DNA of 44,198 nt, from contig CASGAP010000002.1 in NCBI GenBank assembly GCA_949299515.1, forward strand, positions 1 to 44,198, given 5' to 3'. A program made the translations under genes and the position numbers. Within the stretch, counting starts at the first letter, position 1. Every line of letters begins with the position of its first letter. The notes beneath the pieces were generated by a model. That model saw only the letters and a list, made by a program, of their open reading frames with translations. It was not told where the DNA came from and ran no database searches. Below are positions 1-6,490 of this stretch, piece by piece. The DNA comes from an uncultured Desulfovibrionaceae bacterium. GTDB lineage: Bacteria; Desulfobacterota; Desulfovibrionia; Desulfovibrionales; Desulfovibrionaceae.

Positions 1-41
1 CTGTGTGTAGAATGTGTTTCCGAATTATTTTTCTTCTTTTT

Positions 42-64
42 TTGGGGGAAATGATTTCCCCCAA
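42..64. repeat. Palindromic intergenic repeat, copy 1
   Basis: GGGGGAAAT and ATTTCCCCC (44-62) are separated by a single G and form a perfect palindrome, extended on both sides by T/A pairs. It is followed by AAGCCCCCTCATT. The same core and the same C-rich tail occur at 20845-20878 after the arsenic permease gene, and a half-copy lies at 404-414, so this is a dispersed intergenic repeat and not a chance hairpin. No U-tract follows, so it is not a classical terminator. Confidence 0.6.
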
Positions 65-76
65 GCCCCCTCATTG

Positions 77-132
77 CACAGTATTTGCGGAACCTTGCCG
101 AAAGTTTCGGCTTCGGTTCCGCAAATACTGTG
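77..132. repeat. Long perfect stem-loop (18-bp arms)
   Basis: CACAGTATTTGCGGAACC (77-94) is exactly reverse-complementary to 115-132. The 20-nt loop contains a nested hairpin, GCCGAAA/TTTCGGC at 97-111. The perfect arms argue for a maintained structure, such as a cruciform, RNA element or transposon-derived hairpin. No poly-T tract follows on either strand. It lies more than 300 nt past the end of the T3SS operon. Confidence 0.6.
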
Positions 133-457
133 AATAAGAGCAACTGAAAAAATCTTTTTTCCAACCCTAAACAAATTTTAAAACAGTCTGTTTCGATTAA
201 TATTTTTTATAAGTGCTATAATCAATGGCATTAATTCAAAAACATACCCTAATTACTGAAAAAAATTTTCTTTCGTGCGTATTCGCAGTATTTACGGAGC
301 AGAAGCCGTGGAATGAAAAGGACTGGAAGAGCCACCCAAAGGGCGACAAGCCGTTTGCGTCAGTAAACTTGCGAACTTTACGCAAATAGACAGCAGCACA
401 ACCATTTCCCCCGGAAAAAAAGAAAAAAATTTAAAAACACACCCTAAAAAAACACAG

Positions 458-1111
458 TTAATCCGCTTCCATATGAGCCAACACGTTCCGCACAAAATTC
501 TGTGTTTCTTTAAACGGCGGAATTCCCTCATATTTTAACACATTGCCGGCACCCGCATTATAGGCTGCCAAGGCAAGGGACACATCACCATTAAAATAAT
601 CAAGCTGCTGTTTTAAATATTTTGTTCCAGCCAAAACATTGTCTTCGGCATTAAGAGGGTTTTCCAGCCCCAGCTCTTTCTGCGTTTCCGGCATAATCTG
701 CATGGCGCCCTGCGCACCTTTAACGGAAACAGCATGAGCCAAAAAATTGGATTCTGTTTTTATGACTGCCCTGATAAGATTTTCTGCCACTCCATAGCGC
801 GCAGCAGCCCGGGCTATAATGCGTTCCCAATTTATGTCATGCGAATTTTCATAATGATGCCGCAAAGATACCATATGCGGCAAAGCCAAAAATTTAGCCG
901 CAGGCGAAAGTGCATACACATCAATTTCATCAATCAGAAACTCCTGTTCCCTGACTGAAGACGAAACCGCACTGCCGGCAGGCAAAACCTGCTTGACTAT
1001 CTGCCGCTCTTCCACGGTAATTTCATACGACAGCACTTTTCCCTGCTGCGCCGATGCCGAAAAAACGGGAAGAAAACAGCCAGCAAACAGCAGTATCCGA
1101 AAATTATTCAT
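458..1111 (-). CDS. Lytic transglycosylase (SLT family 1), T3SS-linked
   Basis: Predicted periplasmic enzyme that cleaves the glycan strand of peptidoglycan. Residues 1-21 form a signal peptide (hydrophobic core, then SASA|QQ). The SLT domain occupies roughly 93-217: catalytic Glu120 lies in the KTESNF motif, followed by GAMQIMPET and the AAYNAG motif. At 217 residues it has the size of specialised transglycosylases that open the wall for secretion machines (IpgF/EtgA type). It is the last gene of the sctQ-sctR-STAS-HATPase run, and its ATG overlaps the end of the HATPase gene by 8 nt, implying translational coupling; only a weak AAAGA precedes it. A role in T3SS assembly is inferred from this context. 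The family assignment is firm, the partner less so. Confidence 0.88.
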   Translation of the reverse strand: MNNFRILLFAGCFLPVFSASAQQGKVLSYEITVEERQIVKQVLPAGSAVSSSVREQEFLIDEIDVYALSPAAKFLALPHMVSLRHHYENSHDINWERIIARAAARYGVAENLIRAVIKTESNFLAHAVSVKGAQGAMQIMPETQKELGLENPLNAEDNVLAGTKYLKQQLDYFNGDVSLALAAYNAGAGNVLKYEGIPPFKETQNFVRNVLAHMEAD

Positions 1112-1526
1112 TATTTTCTTTGGAAAAATACAATTCTATTAAATTTTTCTTATCGGTATAACTGTAGGAAAAATGGCGTACCAATGATTTAATGAGATGA
1201 ATGCCCAATCCGCCGATAGGCCTGCTTTCCGCATCGGACGTCAGATCCGGGCTTGGTGCTTCCAAAAACGGATTAAACGGCTTGCCGCTGTCGCAAACCC
1301 AAAAACAAAAAAATTCTTCGTTGTCAAAAAACACATCACGGCAGCCGACTAATGCTTCCCCCTGGCTGTCTTCGTATGCATACATAAACACATTAACCAA
1401 GAGTTCTTCTGCCACAAGCTCAATTTTATGACGCAGAAATTCACAGTTTTGCGGCAAATTTTCGCTGATAAACGTATTTACTGTCTGCAAATTTTCCAAA
1501 GAGGCAGGTACGTTCAATGTAGGCAT
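1104..1526 (-). CDS. HATPase anti-sigma factor kinase (RsbW/BtrW-like)
   Basis: A 140-residue single-domain GHKL ATPase. The N-box is visible with Glu41 and Asn45 in EELLVNVFMYAY, the G1 box as DSGKPFNP (79-86), and the G2 box as RPIGGLGIHLIKSL (102-115). This matches anti-sigma serine kinases that phosphorylate a STAS partner and hold a sigma factor or other target. The gene lies 14 nt after the STAS gene and overlaps the transglycosylase gene, all downstream of sctQR. In Bordetella an analogous BtrW/BtrV pair controls type III secretion, so a regulatory role here is a reasonable inference. The target of this switch is not visible in the window. SD GAGGA precedes the ATG. Confidence 0.85.
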   Translation of the reverse strand: MPTLNVPASLENLQTVNTFISENLPQNCEFLRHKIELVAEELLVNVFMYAYEDSQGEALVGCRDVFFDNEEFFCFWVCDSGKPFNPFLEAPSPDLTSDAESRPIGGLGIHLIKSLVRHFSYSYTDKKNLIELYFSKENNE

Positions 1527-1540
1527 ACGTCCTCGCTTTT

Positions 1541-1870
1541 TTACAAATTTATGGCTTCGTCAAGAGTTGCGCATATTTTGAGAATAGAAAGAAAGCTTGA
1601 AATTTTGAACACTTCGTGCACCATGGGCTGGAGACCGAAGAAAACCAAAGGACAATTTTTTGCCTTGCTTGTTTTTTCCATCATCAAAATACCGCGCAGC
1701 CCCGCAGAGCTGATATATTCAAGGGCTGTCATATCCACGATAAGCTTGGCATAAGATTTTTCAAACTGCTCTTTGCAGCGCTCTTCAAACATCGCAACCG
1801 TGGTAGCGTCCATTCTGCCGTTCAGTTCCAAAATGCAGCAGCCGTTCTGCTCTTTCACCGTTATATTCAT
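1541..1870 (-). CDS. STAS-domain anti-anti-sigma factor (RsbV/BtrV-like)
   Basis: A 109-residue STAS domain protein with the SpoIIAA/RsbV layout. An N-terminal beta strand (ILELNGRMD) is followed by VDMTALEYISSAGLRG, where Ser55 aligns with the phosphorylated serine of the family. The unphosphorylated form would bind the adjacent HATPase kinase and release its target. It starts 9 nt after the sctR stop with a strong AAGGAG SD, so it is co-transcribed with the T3SS genes. The module placement suggests partner switching controls secretion; the sigma factor or other output is not in this window. Confidence 0.85.
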   Translation of the reverse strand: MNITVKEQNGCCILELNGRMDATTVAMFEERCKEQFEKSYAKLIVDMTALEYISSAGLRGILMMEKTSKAKNCPLVFFGLQPMVHEVFKISSFLSILKICATLDEAINL

Positions 1871-1879
1871 AAAAACTCC

Positions 1880-2533
1880 TTAACTGTAGCTCAATAACAA
1901 ACCTTGACTTAATTTCAGCCAACCGTCAAGGGTCACAAACAGCAGCAATTTAAACGGCAGCGAGATGGTCATGGGCGAAACCATCATCATGCCCATTGCC
2001 AGCAAAATATTTGAAATAATCAAGTCAATTACAATAAAAGGCAAATAAAGCAGAAAACCGACCTGAAATGCCTTGGTCAGCTCTGAAATGGTAAAGGCAG
2101 GAACCAAAATCAAAAAATTGGTTTCCGAAACAAACTGCTGCTTGTCCTGCGGCCATATTTTTTTTGCCGTCTGCACAAAAGCCTTGGTTATGGCAGGGTC
2201 GGAATTTTGTATCAAAAATTCTTTCAGCGGCTGGGAAACCTCGGCAGCAAGTTCGATAACCTGCGCAGGCTCAAGGTCTGCGGAAATATTTTTCTTATCC
2301 AAAATGGCTTTCATGTCCATGCACATGGGCGCCATAATAAACAGGGTTAAAATCATGGCAAGACCGTTCATAACCATTGTCGGCGGAATTTGCTGCACGC
2401 CGAGAGCATTGCGCACAAGCGAAGTGACAACGATAATCTTCACATAGGAAGTCACCATCATCAGGAAAAACGGCGCCAGCCCCAAAGAAGCCATGCCCAC
2501 GATAAAATACAGCGGATTTATGCCTCCAAACAT
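1880..2533 (-). CDS. Type III secretion export apparatus protein SctR
   Basis: Inner-membrane component of the T3SS export gate (YscR/SpaP/HrcR; FliP homologue), 217 residues. Diagnostic stretches are the N-terminal TSYVKIIVVTSLVRNALG with QQIPPTMVMNGLA after it, the SELTKAFQVGFLLYLPF loop, and DLIISNILLAMGMMMVSP near the C-terminus. Four hydrophobic helices are visible. The lack of a long N-terminal signal or extra periplasmic segment favours SctR over flagellar FliP. It lies 8 nt after sctQ with an AGGA SD. SctS normally follows SctR, but here a STAS gene follows instead, so the rest of the export gate must be encoded elsewhere. Confidence 0.93.
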   Translation of the reverse strand: MFGGINPLYFIVGMASLGLAPFFLMMVTSYVKIIVVTSLVRNALGVQQIPPTMVMNGLAMILTLFIMAPMCMDMKAILDKKNISADLEPAQVIELAAEVSQPLKEFLIQNSDPAITKAFVQTAKKIWPQDKQQFVSETNFLILVPAFTISELTKAFQVGFLLYLPFIVIDLIISNILLAMGMMMVSPMTISLPFKLLLFVTLDGWLKLSQGLLLSYS

Positions 2534-2541
2534 AGCCGGTC

Positions 2542-3711
2542 CTATTTATTTACGGAAACAACCTGAACGCCGACAGTTCCGTTGATGTCAACAATTTTGC
2601 CGCTGCCAACGGTTTTGCCGTTAACCACAAGCTTTACCGGAGAAAGAAAATCCTGTTCCAGCGCAAAAACATAACCCGGCTTCACCGCCTGCAGTTCGGC
2701 CAGCGTAAGCGTCCTTTCTTCCAAACAAAAATGCACGGTCAATGCAATTTGGGAAATATCGGTCTGCATGGAAGCCGCAGCACCGTCCCGTGCAGTGTCC
2801 TGTTCAGGAACAGCGGCTGTATCCTGCTGTAAATTTTCGTCTTTTGCTTGTTCCATAGAATATTCCTTTTGAGTAGAAACGGCTGTCCATGCTATAACTT
2901 CCGCCGAACCGTCCTTAACGGCGCAGTGCATAAATTCCTGTTCGGAAAACTGCGGAGCCGCACCGTCCTGCGCACGGAAAAATGCCGGATATATCCTGAT
3001 AAAAGAATTTTTTCCGTACCATTCGTCAAGCAGTATACAATCGCCGCAGGCCAGATTTTGAAGTTCCTGCAAGGCAAGATCGGTTTTCCCGGCACAAAAA
3101 AACAAACTGCAGGGAATCTGCGCTCCGTCCAGCGTATTGCGGGGAATTTCGGGCAGCACGGCCTGCAATGCTTCCAATAAAGCAAGACTTTGCAGTTCCT
3201 GCGGGATTTCAGCAAAGCAGAGCACAGAGCATACGGGTTCCTCTCCGTCGGATAACTGCAGCGAAAATGTCAGACAGTTCTCCGAATCTACAGTCTTATC
3301 GGCATATTCGATATTCTGCACAGCAATTTCCATGCCTATTTTTTGCGAAACCTGCCGGGCAAACGGAACAAACAAACTTTCCAGCAAAGCCTGTTTCAGC
3401 TCCGTCGGAAAAATTTCCGCATACTGCCGCAGCGCATCTTTATTCTCTTTAATCTTTTCGCTCAAAGCCGGATGAAAAAGCAGAAGCGCATCACTGTCAA
3501 AGGCTATTTTCCAAGAACTCTGCCCTATTTTTAAACACAGCACAAAACAAATGTCCGCAGGTTTTTTGCCGAAAACCGGCGCAGCAACGGCTTTTTTTCC
3601 ATAAAAATCAAACACGCACAATTCGTCGTATGAATAAAGAATATTGCCGAACCGTGCCGTAAAAGGAGAAATATGTTCAAAAATTTTCTGTTCGCTGTTT
3701 GCTGTGTCCAT
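2542..3711 (-). CDS. Type III secretion C-ring protein SctQ
   Basis: Cytosolic sorting-platform protein (YscQ/SpaO/HrcQ family), 389 residues, soluble throughout. The C-terminal SpoA/FliN domain spans about 318-389: a hydrophobic strand (IALTVHFCLEERTLTLAEL), then PGYVFAL, then VKLVVNGKTVGSGKIVDING, the usual SpoA signature. The N-terminal 300 residues are divergent, as is normal for SctQ. A Gln/Glu/Asp-rich linker at about 290-315 separates the regions. AAGGG precedes the ATG at 3711, and it is the first gene of the operon. An internal start producing a short C-terminal SctQ is common in the family; I did not resolve one here. Confidence 0.88.
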   Translation of the reverse strand: MDTANSEQKIFEHISPFTARFGNILYSYDELCVFDFYGKKAVAAPVFGKKPADICFVLCLKIGQSSWKIAFDSDALLLFHPALSEKIKENKDALRQYAEIFPTELKQALLESLFVPFARQVSQKIGMEIAVQNIEYADKTVDSENCLTFSLQLSDGEEPVCSVLCFAEIPQELQSLALLEALQAVLPEIPRNTLDGAQIPCSLFFCAGKTDLALQELQNLACGDCILLDEWYGKNSFIRIYPAFFRAQDGAAPQFSEQEFMHCAVKDGSAEVIAWTAVSTQKEYSMEQAKDENLQQDTAAVPEQDTARDGAAASMQTDISQIALTVHFCLEERTLTLAELQAVKPGYVFALEQDFLSPVKLVVNGKTVGSGKIVDINGTVGVQVVSVNK

Positions 3712-3888
3712 ATAGCGCCCTTATGCTGTAATTTGTCCAATATACCTATTTTTTCAAAATTTGCAAGTAATATATATGGATAACAAAAGCCCTGCATTCA
3801 TGCAGCACACCAGGTCAATGAACAAGGCTTTCCGCCATAATCAAATTACTTGCAAAATCCGTACAAAAAACGTTTTCTGCCAAAACAA

Positions 3889-3910
3889 AAAGGAGAGTTT
3901 CCTCTCCTTT
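3889..3910 (-). terminator. Intrinsic terminator of the octaheme cytochrome operon
   Basis: AAAGGAGAG and CTCTCCTTT form a 9-bp stem with a TTTC loop. On the minus strand the stem runs into TTTTTGTTTTG, which fits rho-independent termination of the cytochrome b gene that ends at 3948. Confidence 0.75.
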
Positions 3911-3947
3911 CTGTTATGAGGTACGGAACAAAATGAACCGACGAAAC

Positions 3948-4565
3948 TCAGCGGGCATCTCCCGGCTTTGTGTCTGCCTCGTCTTCATATCCGGTAAGCA
4001 TTCCTTTAAGGTAGGCAAAAACCGTCGGGCCTGTGGTGGTCATGTACATATGCACAATCACAAATGCCAGCAAGCTGAAAGCGCCCAACGTGTGCAAAGC
4101 GGAAATCACTTTCAGGGAAAGCACACCCTGCAGCCCGAGTTCTGCCCAGCTGCTGTAGACATAATACAAAATACCCGTGCCGATCTGAAAAGGCAGCAAA
4201 ATACTGAGCAGCGAAACATAAATGAGCCTCTGCAGCGGATTATGCTTTGCCTCTGCCGTTTTATGAACGGGATGTTCTTTGCCCAGGAAAATCCCCACAG
4301 AATAATAATACACCATTGCGGAAACATTTTTCAGACGGGGCACATACTGCTTCCATTCCCCGGTTACGGCTATCCAAAACAGGATAAAAGCATACAGCAC
4401 AGCCCATGCCCCGGCAAAAACATTATGCCACCAAACGGCTTTTTCAAATCCAAGCAGCGCATATGTACCGTGAATTTCAACCCCTGTGCAGAGCATACCG
4501 ATAATCAGAAGAGCCTGAACCCAATGCCAAAAACGTTCAAATCTCGTGTAAAAATATATTCTCAT
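3948..4565 (-). CDS. Membrane cytochrome b (b561/DUF4405-like), partner of the octaheme cytochrome
   Basis: A predicted diheme b-type integral membrane protein of 205 residues with four to five helices. Candidate haem ligands are visible in FWHWVQALLIIGMLCTG and WWHNVFAGAWAV near the N-terminus and in SALHTLGAFSLLAFVIVHMYM near the C-terminus. It probably passes electrons from quinol to the octaheme cytochrome encoded just upstream (10-nt overlap with its stop region). An in-frame start exists at 4628, but it would lie inside the cytochrome gene and add non-hydrophobic residues. The ATG at 4565 has a good AGAGAGG SD and is preferred. Confidence 0.82.
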   Translation of the reverse strand: MRIYFYTRFERFWHWVQALLIIGMLCTGVEIHGTYALLGFEKAVWWHNVFAGAWAVLYAFILFWIAVTGEWKQYVPRLKNVSAMVYYYSVGIFLGKEHPVHKTAEAKHNPLQRLIYVSLLSILLPFQIGTGILYYVYSSWAELGLQGVLSLKVISALHTLGAFSLLAFVIVHMYMTTTGPTVFAYLKGMLTGYEDEADTKPGDAR

Positions 4566-4575
4566 AGCAACCTCT

Positions 4576-6189
4576 CTACTTTCTCTTGCTGCGGGTAAGA
4601 ACACGCAGCCCTGCATGAACGGCAACACCTGCCAATGAACCGAACACGAGCAGCCAGCCTAAAGTTTCCAGCCAGCCCACATAATCGCGTCCCGGAATCC
4701 AAACGCCGTCAATACCATTAAGCAGGCTGTCCCTGTTATGGCAGCTTACGCAGGACACGCTGTTTTCCTTGGGAGCGACCATGTGCGTTGTGGGATAATA
4801 GTACACGGTATCCACAAAAATATACTGTCCGCTGTAGGGCAGGCCCATATAGTCCTGACCTGTCTGAATGGCCTTGTTCCAGTCAAAATTTTTCCAGTAT
4901 GCGGTATCGTCCTTGCCGAAAAGATGCGGAACCACAAAAGTTTTGTTTACAGGGTCAAAAGGCTGTCTTCCCTTATGTTCCTTGAAAGGCATAATGCGGG
5001 CATTGGGATCGGACGCATCGCCGATAATCTTGGTAATTTCCACGGGCTTGGAAATATCTTCGATTTTATCGGTAAGAAGCAGATAATCCATTGAACCGGA
5101 ATACCAGCGGTAAACGGGGGTTACGTTTTTCTGCCAGTCAAAGCTGCCCTTCAGGCTGGTGTAGCTGTATGTGCCGAATTCATTCTTGACTGAATACGGC
5201 CTGCCGTCTTTCAACTTGCCTGCAACTGACCAGTCCCACGCCATTTCCGTCGGTTTTTCCCTTGCAAAAGCAGGGATATGACAAGCCTGACAGCTTACTT
5301 TATCCGTATGGTCGTTAGCCTTGTGCCCGGCTTTGTGCGGAGCAGCGGTATGGCAGGATTCGCAGGTAATGCGGGAAGCCAAATCGTCTTCGTTCAGCGT
5401 TGTGCGCTCTTCAAAAGCAGGCGTACTGTACGAACGGCCCGCAATCTGATGATTTTCCGTTGTATGGCAGCGCTGACAGGTAAAGTTTGCGCCGTCTTTG
5501 CTCATGTGCACGTCAAGGGAACGGGAAGCGTTCAGCAAAGAAGTATCCAAGTCACCGTGCTTTACGGCATCACCGCCGCCGCCAAGGAAGTGACAGGAAG
5601 CGCAGTTGGCAATCTGCGGCTTTGCCACGCCAGCCACGATTTTTTTAAAATCAACGGGAGTCTTTGTACCGTCTTTGCCGGTTGTTTCCGTTACCGGCAC
5701 GCCGCCCACGCCGTCAGCCTTTTTATACAGTCCGGTAGAGTCATGGCAAACCAGACAATCCACATTTTCTTCCTTGGTAAAATCAAAATTTTTATCTGTC
5801 CAGCCGTACCCTGCATGGCAGGTGGTACATTTGGGCTCGTTGGAACCTATGGCTATGCAGAAGTTATTGAATGTCAGCGCCCCCTTGCCGAAACGGCTTT
5901 TATGCTCCTCATACGCATCCTGCACTTCACCTTTTTTATTAAAATGTTTCCATGTCCAGTGCACAGTCTGATGAACCTGTTTTGCCGCCTCGTTATGACA
6001 GGTCAAACAGGCCTGCGTTATTTCCTGCGGACTCTGAAAATCTTTCTGCAAAACTTCATGCCTGCCGTGATCTGTGGTGGAAAACGAATTGTTTTGAATA
6101 ACAACCGTTGCTTGAGAAAAAGCGGCCAAACTGAGAAATACCCCAATCCCCACGCTTAAACCAATAAACTTCTTCTTGATACAAGCCAT
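4576..6189 (-). CDS. Octaheme c-type cytochrome, tetrathionate reductase (OTR) family
   Basis: Periplasmic, membrane-anchored multihaem reductase of 537 residues. Eight CXXCH motifs are visible: CLTCH, CTTCH, CLVCH, CASCH, CQRCH, CESCH, CQACH and CVSCH. An N-terminal signal peptide (1-27) and a C-terminal helix (about 510-531, then RSKRK) place the haem domain outside. Spacing and length match the octaheme tetrathionate reductase family, whose Shewanella member reduces tetrathionate, nitrite and hydroxylamine in vitro; the physiological substrate here is unknown. The C-terminal anchor and adjacent cytochrome b suggest a quinol-linked respiratory complex. An inverted repeat at 6207-6225, next to a TATAAT box, suggests repressor control. 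Confidence 0.88.
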   Translation of the reverse strand: MACIKKKFIGLSVGIGVFLSLAAFSQATVVIQNNSFSTTDHGRHEVLQKDFQSPQEITQACLTCHNEAAKQVHQTVHWTWKHFNKKGEVQDAYEEHKSRFGKGALTFNNFCIAIGSNEPKCTTCHAGYGWTDKNFDFTKEENVDCLVCHDSTGLYKKADGVGGVPVTETTGKDGTKTPVDFKKIVAGVAKPQIANCASCHFLGGGGDAVKHGDLDTSLLNASRSLDVHMSKDGANFTCQRCHTTENHQIAGRSYSTPAFEERTTLNEDDLASRITCESCHTAAPHKAGHKANDHTDKVSCQACHIPAFAREKPTEMAWDWSVAGKLKDGRPYSVKNEFGTYSYTSLKGSFDWQKNVTPVYRWYSGSMDYLLLTDKIEDISKPVEITKIIGDASDPNARIMPFKEHKGRQPFDPVNKTFVVPHLFGKDDTAYWKNFDWNKAIQTGQDYMGLPYSGQYIFVDTVYYYPTTHMVAPKENSVSCVSCHNRDSLLNGIDGVWIPGRDYVGWLETLGWLLVFGSLAGVAVHAGLRVLTRSKRK

Positions 6190-6206
6190 AACAACCTCGC
6201 ATAATT

Positions 6207-6225
6207 TTTCAATAAGATATTGAAA
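6207..6225 (-). promoter_or_regulatory. Putative operator of the octaheme cytochrome operon
   Basis: TTTCAATA-AGA-TATTGAAA is a perfect 8-bp inverted repeat with a 3-nt spacer. It lies directly downstream of a minus-strand TATAAT box (6225-6230) and would cover the transcription start, the usual place for a repressor operator. No good -35 box is seen at the right distance, so an activator may also be needed. The binding factor is not identifiable from sequence. Confidence 0.45.
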
Positions 6226-6435
6226 TTATACACTTAATAAAAAATCATGCTTTTAGGTTACCAAAGCCGCACAAATTTTTCCGTGACTATATCACAGTAG
6301 AAAGACATTTTTACTCTTTTTTTCACATAATGCCAGAACTCTATAAAATAATTTCTGATGTCCCGCCTTTGCCAACCCCAAAAACAGGCACCAAAAAAAA
6401 TTACTCAGCCAAAACAGGCTGGTTAACTGCAGTAA

Positions 6436-6465
6436 AAAGGCGGATACCCTAAGGTATCCGCCTTT
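6436..6465 (-). terminator. Intrinsic terminator of effector gene 1
   Basis: AAAGGCGGATACC and GGTATCCGCCTTT form a 13-bp perfect stem with a 4-nt CTAA loop. On the minus strand it is followed by TTTTT, fitting termination of the large gene that ends at 6491. Confidence 0.85.
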
Positions 6466-6490
6466 GCATTACAGTCAAGAAATTACAGTT

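Larger units (their letters stand above)
1..457. other. Gene-free region rich in inverted repeats
   Basis: No convincing coding sequence is visible in this region downstream of the transglycosylase gene. It holds a palindrome at 42-64, a long perfect stem-loop at 77-132 and an inverted half-copy of the palindrome at 404-414. Variants of the stem sequence CAGTATTTGCGGAAC recur at about 77-94 (+), 115-132 (-) and 282-299 (+), with a weaker one near 373-388 (-). The two A/T-tract-plus-GGGGGAAAT segments at about 32-52 and 404-428 face each other, so the block looks like a degenerate inverted-repeat element, perhaps a small non-autonomous mobile element. That reading is inference. Confidence 0.5.
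6190..6490. other. Intergenic region between the cytochrome operon and effector gene 1
   Basis: It contains the cytochrome promoter/operator region (about 6200-6260) and the terminator at 6436-6465. I see no ORF with a credible start in the remaining AT-rich sequence. Confidence 0.5.

Noticed and set aside
77..132. Repeat cluster as a CRISPR array
   Set aside because: Arms are inverted, not regularly spaced direct repeats; no spacers and no cas genes.
5278..6159. 293-codon plus-strand open frame
   Set aside because: Antisense to the octaheme cytochrome gene, whose eight CXXCH motifs prove the other strand; no SD and no family features.
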